DNA from: Rhizophagus irregularis
Taxonomy: Eukaryota > Glomeromycota > Glomeromycetes > Glomerales > Glomeraceae
Direction: 5' to 3'
DNA: 64,000 nt
Assembly (NCBI RefSeq): GCF_026210795.1
Contig: NC_089442.1
Coordinates: forward strand, 1,426,001 to 1,490,000
Part shown: positions 10,801-19,196 of the stretch, one piece after another
How positions within the stretch are numbered: the stretch's first letter is position 1
Layout of the letters: every line of letters starts with the position of its first letter
Notes under the pieces: model-generated
The model's database searches: none
What the model saw: the letters and a program-made list of their open reading frames with translations, nothing else
Told to the model about the DNA's origin: nothing
Translations under genes and position numbers: made by a program

Positions 10801-12670
10801 AATAAATAACTTATAACTTACGATCTATTTAAATAAAGAATTTAGATAGTTTAAATTATATGTAAATATTATATAAATAAGTAATAGTAGAATTAAATAA
10901 ACAACTTATAACTTACCAACTAAAAGAAATTTTTTAAATAAAGAATTTAGTTAGTTTAAATTATATGTATATTATTATAAATAAATAACTTACTCCCTAT
11001 ATTATTTAATAATTTTTAAATAAAGAAATTAGTGAATTTAAATATTATATAAATAAGTAATAATAGAATTAGATAAATAATTTATGACTTACTAACTATA
11101 ATAAATTACAAAATAATTTTTTAAATAAAGAAATTAGTGAATTTAAATTATATGTAAATATTATGTAAATAAGTAATAATAGAATTAAATAAATAACTTA
11201 TAACTTACGATCTATTTAAATGAAGAATTTAGTTAGTTAAATTATATGTAAATATTATAAATAAATAATAGAATTAATTTAATAACTTATAACTTACAAT
11301 CTATTTAAATAAAGAAATTAGTTTAAATTATATATAAATAAGTAATAAGAGAATTAAATAAATAACTTATAACTTACGATCTATTAAATAAAGAAATTAG
11401 TTAGTTTAAATTATATGCAAATATTATATAAATAAGTAATAATGGAAGGATTTAATATTTTTTCGCATATGCGATGTATCGCTCCCCATAATAACTTGCC
11501 GATCTTTGCCCAAATTTACTAATTCTCAATTTTTTTTTATTTTTTTACATTTTTGGCGCGAATCTTTATGTACCTATTGTAACACTTTTAAAAACCATAT
11601 AGTATGCGTATTTTTGATTGCTTTACAATTTTATTAGTATATCAAAAAGGGTTTATAATACTATTTTTGATTTTTATATGGGGATGTGATATTTCGCGGG
11701 TGCGATTAAAACAAAACCCATAATAGAATTAAATAAATAATTTATAACTTACGATCTATTTAAATAAAGAATTTAGTTAGTTTGAATTATGTGTAGTATT
11801 ATATAAATAAGTAATAATAGAATTAAATAAATAACTTACGCCCTATATATTAAATAATTTTTTAATAAAGAATTTAGTTAGCTTAAATTATATAAATAAT
11901 AGAAATATAGATATCTACTATAACTTACACCCTAGTATTATTAATTAATTATTAGTTAAATATAAATAATACAAAAGTATTTACTGTAAATTAAATATAT
12001 CACTTACAATCTAGTATTTAAATTAAGAATATAATTAGTTGAGTTATATAAAATATTAAACAAATAAATATGATATTATAACTTACCATCTGCAATACAA
12101 TTAATTATTAAATAATTAATTAAATAAAGAATTTAGTTATTTAAATATTATGTAAAATAATTAAAATAAAGTAAAGAATTGAAGATTTAAATAACTAATA
12201 ACTTACTGACTATCATAGTATTATATTAGTCATTAAATAAAATAATTTAATTACATGAAATGTAATAAAAATGACAAGTAATTCTATTATTATTCAATTA
12301 TAAGATAACCTATTAACTTACGAGCTAAATTATTTAATATTATTTTTGTATAATATAGTTAGTTTAAATTATATTTATATATTATGTAAGGTATGATTAT
12401 AGATAGTATAAAATGTATTTAAAAATAAAAATTTAATACTTTAGCATGTTTAATATACCTTTAGATTCCTTGATACTGCTTTCTTCAAATTCTTCAGAGT
12501 CATTTCCTTTGAATTTCTCAGAGACACTTCCTTCAAATTCTTTAGTGTTGCTTCCTTCAAATTTAATATTACCAGAAACTAGATAAATTTGTTTAAAATA
12601 TTAGAATTCTAATTGTATTAAATATTTATACTATAAATATGTTATTACCTTTATCATTATTGAAAGCCAT
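1007..12670 (-). CDS. TKL-like protein kinase gene with single-codon exon array, predicted TM segment, and a transposon in one intron
   Basis: Predicted exons in minus order: 12649-12657 (ATG at 12657; another ATG at 12670 is out of frame), 12459-12578, twenty-five 3-nt exons between 12324 and 9402, a 5-nt exon 9311-9315, N-lobe exon 9015-9231, and final exon 1007-1885. Phases agree throughout (9+120+75+5+217+879 nt), giving about 434 residues: a basic leucine-rich 8-residue repeat region, a predicted 25-residue transmembrane helix, then a kinase domain. Kinase motifs seen are the glycine loop DKGGFGTIYKA, a lysine in VILK, HCDFHDGNIL as catalytic loop (HCD for HRD), SDLGL as DFG equivalent, and an APE site in MAPEV. 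The last intron (9014 to 1886) is 7.1 kb because a transposon sits in it. Joining the two kinase exons is well supported by phase and family motif order; fusion of the array to the kinase is inference. With the 12670 ATG the array is read in another frame and the kinase is not reached. Confidence 0.6.
1943..1953 (+). repeat. Left terminal inverted repeat of the transposon
   Basis: Eleven bases CTTTGCAGAAA, perfectly complementary to the right end at 8972-8982; with the flanking bases the complementarity reaches 14 bp. Just inside (1975-2090) the motif TCGT followed by AC, AAG or AGC recurs and could be subterminal transposase-binding sites. Confidence 0.85.
2169..2350. repeat. Direct repeat, two ~92-bp copies, left end of transposon
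   Basis: The segment beginning TACAATGTATTGGCGAATAT at 2171 is repeated at 2263 with only small indels, including a shared tail ending TTAAATAAAAA. It lies between the left terminus and the minus-strand gene; subterminal repeats of this kind are usual in CACTA elements. Confidence 0.8.
2472..4227 (-). pseudogene. Transposon second gene, TnpA-like, with duplicated exons and a premature stop
   Basis: The likely start is the ATG at 4225-4227 (MADKTTIKRG), diverging from the transposase gene. Three tandem exon-plus-intron units (about 4155-4227, 3990-4100, 3815-3930) encode variants of PVTKTPVKRGRKRKQQEEPN, a basic AT-hook-like motif. Downstream exons include about 3146-3560 (proline/serine-rich, with TPFRDM and TPFREM repeats), about 2830-3060 (GRDFLEELKCLFLRVRDPP) and a last exon from about 2740 to 2472 (QRWLNATKIDELRSKN...ILRQFIRKAFVV). 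Codon 11 of the first exon is TGA where sister units have CGA, a C-to-T change that breaks the frame. No database family is recognised; the TnpA-like role is inferred from position and basic repeats. Confidence 0.6.
4376..4690. repeat. 91-bp tandem repeat between the divergent transposon genes
   Basis: GCTATGAAAAACGCG recurs at 4401, 4492 and 4583 (period 91), followed by a degenerate fourth copy near 4671. Each unit contains ACGCGTAATTAAGC and GTCGCGTAAATTTT. It occupies the shared promoter region of the two transposon genes, so it may be a transposase-binding or bidirectional promoter array. Confidence 0.9.
4821..8358 (+). CDS. tnp2-like (CACTA/Plavaka-type) transposase, six exons, one in-frame stop
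   Basis: Exons 4821-4935, 5006-5383, 5444-5803, 5884-7289, 7425-7773 and 7838-8358 all have GT-AG borders and compatible phases, giving 1043 codons. Features in order: an acidic repeat (EVTSEEN, TTSDDEDE); a tnp2-type lead region (PYFSNITEVLFFCWMQKHNI, then AYDELVDIIRHPQF); a candidate catalytic segment LFIDLYYDDFGTLRNVYHSL; a CxxC site in HGANRGCRTCNATKDSL; a C-terminal block (NLHVNFHLMQHAKSYATLLN) resembling the DUF4218-like region of such transposases; and a further domain after residue ~870. An in-frame TAA at 5293-5295, followed at once by ATG, interrupts exon 2, so it may be a decayed copy or translation may start at 5296. The family call rests on motif order, not a search. Confidence 0.75.
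8556..8760. repeat. 22-bp tandem repeat near the right end of the transposon
   Basis: The unit TTTACAATTTCGAAAATATT plus AA is repeated about eight times with almost no variation, and looser versions continue to ~8810. Each unit carries the palindrome TTCGAA. It ends about 170 bp from the right terminus and fits a subterminal transposase-binding array. Confidence 0.9.
8972..8982 (-). repeat. Right terminal inverted repeat of the transposon
   Basis: TTTCTGCAAAG, the exact inverse complement of the left end, followed by TA. Confidence 0.85.
9015..9231 (-). CDS. Kinase N-lobe exon
   Basis: Follows an acceptor (TTTATAG) and ends at a donor GTATGATG (9007-9014). It encodes FGKSGNTIIDNFI, then KLKWIPYNKFKNVVYLDKGG and FGTIYKAIWFYG, then the lysine strand EVILKCYDNL, ending FLSE. 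The block SGN..ID.FI followed by W-I-P-Y and the glycine loop is the usual start of this kinase family. The next exon in frame is 1007-1885, beyond the transposon. The same exon read one frame over gives IWKKWKYNYR and a stop, which matters for how the upstream array is interpreted. Confidence 0.85.
9759..10118. mobile_element. MITE 1 (360 bp) inside an array intron
   Basis: The ends are inverted repeats, GGGGTGTTCATACAC on the left and the complement of GGGGTGTTCAAACAC on the right (14 of 15 match). The base composition is clearly different from the surrounding repeat units. The spacer around it is about 157 nt longer than usual even after removing the element, so a unit may have been lost. 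No clear target duplication was found and no ORF is credible. Confidence 0.75.
11444..11719. mobile_element. MITE 2 (276 bp) inside an array intron
   Basis: Flanked by ATAAT on both sides (11439-11443 and 11720-11724). Both ends carry an imperfect inverted repeat of about 45 bp with shared blocks TCGCA, GCGA, TATC and CCCCATA. Removing it leaves a 91-nt spacer, the normal size for the array. Confidence 0.75.
12459..12578 (-). CDS. Repeat-coding exon upstream of the micro-exon array
   Basis: A 120-nt exon with acceptor ATCTAG and donor GTATAT, made of a 24-nt unit repeated four to five times. Two frames are open. In the frame of the ATG at 12657 it reads leucine/lysine-rich repeats such as NLKEVSLR and connects in phase to the hydrophobic array and the kinase. 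In the frame of the better-placed ATG at 12670 it reads acidic repeats (KEFEGSVSEKFKGN) but then gives a non-hydrophobic array product and a stop. Which frame is used cannot be settled from sequence alone. Confidence 0.55.
12649..12670 (-). CDS. First exon of the micro-exon gene, two candidate ATGs
   Basis: Bounded by donor GTAATAAC. ATG at 12670 has purine at -3 and G at +4 (MAFNNDK). ATG at 12657 (MIK) is the one in frame with the predicted helix and the kinase. This could be an uORF-like arrangement or a sign that the true 5' exon differs. Confidence 0.5.
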
Positions 12671-15103
12671 TACTACTATATAATTATATTAAAATTCTTT
12701 GACTGTAAAACATAATATAAATATTTTATTATTATTATTATTATCATTATTTTTTAAACCAGACTTTATTGGTATTGTGATAATCGCACAACGCAATTAA
12801 TCACAATGTAGACGTAAAAAAAATACATTATCTCAATAAAATATCTATCTAAATACAAAATATAAAAACAAAAAAACAAAATTACAAAATTAAGTCTAAT
12901 AACACATACGATTTTAACGTATTTCATTTCTCAATTACCCTTCCCTCTCAATTTTACAAAACAAACTGATTCCACGGAAATTAGCAACGAGCCAATTTTA
13001 GCCGGTTACTGTCCAAATTAAACCCCTGCTTTATATATCCCCGTGACTAATAACTCACCTTGTATTGTGTCACTATCATAAATTGTTATTAGTCAACGCG
13101 AAAACTTGTATTTTGTGTAATGCATATTATACGGTGACGTCAAGATGATGCAAATCGAACTTCTTTTGTGTAATTCATGTGACTATACGGTATCGCCAGT
13201 AACACCAACAAATTTTCTATCCCGCGTGACCTTATATATCCTTATACATCTTTATTGATTATATATAATAACAGATAAATGAAAACTGTTTAAATCATTA
13301 CAAATACATTAATAAATTAGATTTTTATACAATAAAACCTTAAATAGACTATAAATTAACTCGTGACTGATTTAATAGTGTGATCGTGAGAGTCTATATA
13401 ATAAAACACTTATTGTATAGGTCTTTAGGCAATACTATACAATAAGCATATAATATAATATCGAGCTACGTCACGAGTTACAACCTTAATGAGTGACAGA
13501 AAAAGTCCGCACCCCTAGTTAGGGTTAGGTTAGATATTAGGTTTATTTATCACAACGTATCACACCCCACGGTCTTCATTTTTGTTAATTAATCTGACTT
13601 AGAAATTAAAGTCCTAACTCTTATTCGTCACGGGAGAAATTTCCCTCCGGTTAATTAATAAAAAGCTTAAGATGGCCTTGGAACTTCAAAAAAAAAATTT
13701 CTTGTCGAATAAATATGCTACAAATTGTAATTTATAAATAATTCTATCGAAAATTATTTCTTGCGGTTAACAATACCGTGTTACAAATTGCGAACAAAAT
13801 ATTCGAATAAAATTAGCCCAAATTATCATATTACAAAAATAAGCTCAAGATAGTTGGTTACTATGCAAAAATGTGTATCAAAGATCTTGTTACCAAATAC
13901 GTATGGAATTATGATATCATTATATGAATTTTGTACTAATAATTGAATAATTGCCTATAAATATATACTACTCTATAATTCACGTGTAACTAACATTTAT
14001 TTCGTTAAAAATTATTAGAAAAATTAATGAAGTTAAACTATCAGTAATTTTATTGATTTTAAATTTTTAAATATCGATGCTATGTATAGCAAAAATCATA
14101 TTATTTTCGTTTTGTTGTGATGCAAAAAATGATTTTAGATCGATTATTGGAATTTTTATTATGAATTGTAAAATAATGAAAAGTTTTTGCTCAAATTGAA
14201 CATTGATTTTTCCTACAAAGATCACCACATATAAAGCTTATTAACTTATATTGTTAGCTTCATTAATATATATAATATTTTCATGTTAATTTTTCAGTAT
14301 CACACTACTTTTGGAAAGGAAAAATTTTTTTTTGGCGATCAGTTTATTGAAAATAGATCACGTGTCTTAATAAATATCGGAATTGAAATCCCTAATCTAA
14401 AGTTACACAGTTTATTGGTGATGTATGTAATAATAAAATGATATTAGCTATTACCTTATAGCTAAATGGATTACGCTTTTTTAGTGCCAATTTTTTTCAT
14501 TAAGCTATAAATAAACTAGATGTTTTTCATAATTATAAGCATGATCATCGGCCGCTGCAGGGTAATATAAATATTTCTATATTGCACTTATCCATACTAA
14601 TATATTCTCTTTAAAATTTGTAAATATATTCTTTTGGTAACGAGTAACGAGATAATGAAATTCGTATAACGTAAACAAAGCATGTGACTTACGCTTCTTT
14701 CTAACGTTAATTTTATTTAGACACAATTTATGTACAAATAAAAAATTTATAAAATTTATATCATGGTTCATGAAGTAACCACTAACCAGCCCTTGGTTTA
14801 GTCCTTGTTTAGAAATTGCATCATGCTAATCGACCAAATGTTGAAATTTTACTTAAAAAATAATCAGGTAAAAAAAAATTTTCTTTTATTATTTATTTAT
14901 AATAGAAAGATTTCAAGTTATCTAATATGTTGTTTTTGATATTTATCTTTAAGTTCAGCTGTTTTTGAGTTTAACGGAATTTAAACAAAATTTATTATAT
15001 GTTGAATTATATCATAGTAAAATATAATTAAAAATAAATTATTCAATATAAACTTACGAAAGATATAATAATAAACATATCAAGAAAATGCATTTTCCCC
15101 AGC
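12671..15103. other. Intergenic, no gene recognised
   Basis: It holds an ATT microsatellite near 12730-12755, a block near 12764 (AACCAGACTTTATT) also seen at 4335, and a short telomere-like stretch (TTAGGGTTAGG) near 13520-13535. Nothing else could be supported as coding. Confidence 0.5.
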
Positions 15104-15134
15104 GTTAACCAACAAAAAGAAGCTCGGGCACGTG
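15104..15134 (+). repeat. Outer inverted repeat, left copy
   Basis: AACCAACAAAAAGAAGCTCG followed by GGCAC matches the complement of about 18207-18232. The pair encloses the two inverted 1.3-kb elements and may be the ends of an older element they landed in. Confidence 0.6.
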
Positions 15135-15187
15135 ATCCATGATGTGGCTGTGTTTGATGCTATATAAATAAATATTTTTTTTCTCGC

Positions 15188-16445
15188 CCCTATGAAAAAA
15201 AATCATCCAATTTTTGTACAATATTTGTTCAAGTCTGTGTGGAAATTGTACAATTATTGCAGATTTTTGGATAAAAATAGCTATGAAGTTTTTCAAAGCA
15301 TATTAAAAGTATGCAATTTTTGTACAACTTAAATTTAGGATATAGAAAATGTTCAATTTTTGTGTGATCTTTATACAACTTAAATTTAGGATACAGAAAA
15401 CATTCAATTTTTGTACAATAAAAATTGTGATTATTGTACAACTTGAAAATAGACTTAAATTTAGGATACAGAAAGCAATTTTTGGGTAATCCTACTATAC
15501 TACTTTCCATCTTACCTGTATGGTTACATTTGACCACTTTTAGGGTCAAATAGACCACTTTTAACCATTACAAATAGATTTTCCTAAGTAAAGTGATTTA
15601 TGCAGTAAGGTTACACAAATTTTAACTGCATATTTGCTTATAAATGGGCATCTTCCGGACCCATTGGTGAAATTTTTGTATCATCTTGTAACTAAAAAAA
15701 AGTCAAAAACTTTTTATTAGGTTACACAATTAGTTCTGACTGGAATTATAATTTGGCCAGAATTATGCGGTAAAAATCAACTCTTAAAATTATATATGTT
15801 GATCACGTGATCTGATCGTCAAAATAAATATGATGACGCGAAATGTTTTTGTTTATGTTTTCTTAACCTTTTAACTTTTCTTCAACTTTCTTTTAAAATA
15901 TCAGGTAAGAAAAACTTGTGTTCTTTATCTTTTTATTTTTCTAACTTTCTACATTTTAATGTTACTAACTTGCTTTCTTCACTAACTTCGTACTTTTTTT
16001 TATTACTAACACTAATAATTTACTTTCTTCTTTGATACTACTAATTTACTTTCATGTTACTAACATACATACTTTATTTTATTTTATTTTCTTACAAATT
16101 TCTATATTTATGATTATATTAAATTTAGTATTTTATTTATGAAATATTGTGTATATTTTTTATATTTTAAGTCAATAAAAATTTCACTTTATAAATTGCC
16201 TGTCATTACTGTAAAATTTAACCTATAATTCCTAAAATATGGCCTAAAATTTGGCTCAAAAATCACACAATAATTGTATAAATTCAGGACAAAAATAGGA
16301 TAATTATTGAATGAATTACTATGCAATAATTGTGTGATTTATTGCAATTTTTAGCACAATTATTGTATGGTCAAATATACAGAAATCGTAGTGAATTTAA
16401 TTGAATGATTTTTCAACAAAAATCACACAGACTTTTTTCATAGGG
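15188..16445 (+). mobile_element. Non-autonomous DNA transposon, copy 1 (1258 bp)
   Basis: The termini are CCCTATGAAAAAA and its complement TTTTTTCATAGGG, with a 3-bp direct duplication CGC (15185-15187, 16446-16448). The interior has repeats of A/T-rich motifs such as ACAATAATTGT and GTACAATTTTTG. The longest ORF is low complexity (FLYPKFKLYK repeats) and mirrors internal repeats, so no protein is called. It is nearly identical to copy 2 in the opposite orientation. Confidence 0.85.
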
Positions 16446-16536
16446 CGCGTCGATACCCATTCAACTATTTCTTTGTACATTTTATTTTTGGAAACCTATA
16501 TTATATAACTGATAAATACTGTCTTTTCTTTATATT

Positions 16537-17887
16537 CCCTATGAAAAAAGTCTGTGTGATTTTTGTTGAAAAATCATTCAATTAAATTCACTACGATTTC
16601 TGTATATTTGACCATACAATAATTGTGCTAAAAATTGCAATAAATCACACAATTATTGCATGGTAATTCATTCAATAATTATCCTATTTTTGACCTGAAT
16701 TTATACAATTATTGTGTGATTTTTGAGCCAAATTTTTTTAGGCCATATTTTAGGAATTATAGGTTAAATTTTACAGTAATAACAGGCAATTTATAAAGTG
16801 AAATTATGAATTTTTTTTATTGACTTAAAATATAAAAAATATACACAATATTTCATAAATAAAATACTAAATTTGATATAATCATAAATATAAAAATTTG
16901 TAAGAAAATAAAATAAATAAAGTATGTTAGTAACATGAAAGTAAATTAGTATTATCAAAGAAGAAAGTAAATTATTAGTGTAAGTAAATTATTAGTATTA
17001 AATAAAAAAGTATGAAGTTAGTGAAGAAAGCAAATTAGTAGTGTTAAAAAGTAAATTATTAGTATTAGTAATAAAAAAAAGTATGAAGTTAGTGAAGAAA
17101 GCAAGTTAGTAACATTAAAATGTAAAAAGTTAGGAAAATAAAAAGATAAAGAACACAAGTTTTTCTTACCTGATATTTTAAAAGAAAGTTGAAGAAAAGT
17201 TAAAAGGTTAAAAAAACATAAACAAAAACATTTCGCGTCGTCATATTTATTTTGACGATCAGATCACGTGATCAACATATATAATTTTAAGAGTTGATTT
17301 TTACCGCATAATTCTGGCCAAATTATAATTCCGGTCAGAACTAATTGTGTAACCTAATAAAAAGTTTTTGACTTTTTTTTAGTTACAAGATGATACAAAA
17401 ATTTCACCAATGGGTCCAGAAAATGCCCATTTATAAGCAAATATGCAGTTGAATTTTATGTAACCTTACTGCATAAATCACTTTACTTAGGAAAATCTAT
17501 TTGTAATGGTTAAAAGTGGTCTATTCGACCCTAAAAGTGGTCAAATGTAACCATACAGGTAAGATGGAAAGTAGTATAGTAGGATTACCCAAAAATTGCT
17601 TTTTGTATCCTAAATTTAAGTCTATTTTCAGGTTGTACAATAATCACAATTTTTATTGTACAAAAATTGAATGTTTTCTGTATCCTAAATTTAAGTTGTA
17701 TAAAAATCACACAAAAATTGAACATTTTCTATATCTTAAATTTAAGTTGTACAAAAATTGCATACTTTTAATATGCTTTGAAAAACTTCATAGCTATTTT
17801 TATCCAAAAATCTGCAATAATTGTACAATTTCCACACGGACTTGAACAAATATTGTACAAAAATTGGATGATTTTTTTTCATAGGGA
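16537..17887 (-). mobile_element. Non-autonomous DNA transposon, copy 2 (1351 bp)
   Basis: Same family as 15188-16445 but inverted. Termini CCCTATGAAAAAA and complement; 3-bp duplication ATT at 16534-16536 and 17888-17890. It is about 93 bp longer than copy 1. The two copies face each other with 91 bp between them and could form a 1.25-kb hairpin. Confidence 0.85.
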
Positions 17888-18202
17888 TTTATTTCTTTTT
17901 ATTAACTATATTAATATTTTACGTTTCTTTGGAATTTTTAAAGTTTGTATATTTTTAGTTAGGTATATGTTACTTTATCAGCTATACAGAGAATTAAAAA
18001 CAGAGAAAAAAAATTCTTATATATTCAAGTAAAAATTTTTCTGTATTATTTACAGTATTATTCAATAAAAAACATAATAAAACTATTTAAAACTTAAAAA
18101 ATTTATTTTATTTCTATTGATTTTTTTACTATAAAGTTATTTTTTTTCAACGTTAAATGTTACACAAGATCAACCAATCAAAATTTAGACGTCACACTTT
18201 AT

Positions 18203-18233
18203 ATCATGTGCCCGAGCTTTTTTTGTTGGTTGG
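18203..18233 (-). repeat. Outer inverted repeat, right copy
   Basis: CATGTGCCCGAGC followed by TTTTTTTGTTGGTTGG is the inverted counterpart of 15104-15134. Confidence 0.6.
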
Positions 18234-18257
18234 AATTAAGAAAATGCAGAATTATCA

Positions 18258-18861
18258 AGAATGGAAAACTAATAATGGTATTACTAAAGCCGATTTCAAA
18301 AATTATTCTCGCAGAAATAGTGATAATGCGCATCAATTACCTGGCCGATCCCTTAATCGAGAATCTATACACCTTATCGTAGTCCGTTTCACGACTATCG
18401 TAATAAAATCAGGCTGATTTTATTATCATTTTATTTACTTCATCCAATTTTTTGCATAGTAGTACTTTTTTTGAACATTTATTTTTAATTTCTCATAATA
18501 TTATTCATAACTCTGATAAATTGATAATAGACGCGCCTTATTTTATGTTTAGACATCTACCACGTTTAATTTTGATCCATTTTACTTCTCTAATCTGTCG
18601 TTTCTATCGATATGGTCTTCCTTTTTATAATTTGTTACTATGTTCTATCTGCTAGGTTTCTTTTTATTATTATTTGTTTTGTTCCTCATCGGACGGATTA
18701 GGGTTCAAACTGGTTTTTCTTTAAACACAAGTGAGAGCCTGATTTCGATTTTGAATCGACTTTGGGTGGTAAATTCCTGTTATATTGCTTCTTTCTCTTC
18801 TTCTGAATTGTAATGACCTCAGTAGGCAATTTCCTGCTTGACATAAAATAAATAAATAAAT
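18258..18861 (+). mobile_element. 5'-truncated LINE-like retrotransposon fragment
   Basis: Flanked by a perfect 17-bp direct repeat, AAAATGCAGAATTATCA, at 18241-18257 and 18862-18878. The insert ends in a simple tail of AAAT repeats (18843-18861), as for target-primed non-LTR insertion. About 600 bp remain. Short reading frames in it may be the end of a reverse-transcriptase ORF, but no motif is recognisable. Confidence 0.8.
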
Positions 18862-19196
18862 AAAATGCAGAATTATCACATGACTAAATCCTATCCAAAT
18901 CATCGTACGAAAATAAGAAAAATTTATTTTAGATGATTTAATAATATAAATACTTTTTGAAGTTATATAATGCTGCATAAATAACACTATAACGCTCCAT
19001 TACATTTAATATCCTTTTATTCATTTTATAAACACTAAATAATTTATATATGATAATAATTAAATAACTTAAAACAATGTATGCTTATTGATTCATTCTA
19101 TATTTCTATGCACGAGTTTAACATGTTTCCCTATTTAAAATTAAAAAAATAAGTATATTTGAATAAATCAATAGTTATGAATAAATAATCATTTAC

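Larger units (their letters stand above)
9316..12458 (-). other. Array of 25 three-nucleotide exons separated by homologous introns (predicted TM helix)
   Basis: On the minus strand each unit is ...AG, 3 nt, GTAAG[T/C]. The 3-nt segments have lowest coordinates 9402, 9494, 9590, 9678, 10198, 10271, 10364, 10457, 10562, 10644, 10724, 10822, 10917, 10994, 11093, 11209, 11298, 11378, 11753, 11840, 11929, 12008, 12087, 12207 and 12322. All spacers are 70-117 nt except two that contain MITEs. Most carry a CTAAC branch-site-like motif. Residues from 12322 downwards: LSMIGGIIIIL then GLILIILGLMLGLL. Nine Leu use five codons, eight Ile two and five Gly three. Gly at 5, 12 and 19 are seven apart. Units 11378-10822 and 10724-10198 look like a seven-unit duplication. 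A 5-nt exon (9311-9315) restores the kinase frame. Splicing is inferred. Confidence 0.7.

Noticed and set aside
9316-12458. Array read in the frame of the ATG at 12670
   Set aside because: It gives a product with WW and HHH and no hydrophobic character, silent-site variation does not fit that frame, and it stops before the kinase. Kept only as an alternative.
13518-13535. Telomere or chromosome end
   Set aside because: Only about two TTAGGG-like units; also true of the mixed block at 44090-44220.
15229-17845. Two 109-residue ORFs as protein genes
   Set aside because: They are the same internal repeats of the inverted elements read in mirror; composition is FLYPKFKLYK repeats and there is no recognisable domain.
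18452-18655. 67-residue ORF as LINE reverse transcriptase
   Set aside because: No reverse-transcriptase motif is visible; it is only noted as part of the LINE-like fragment.
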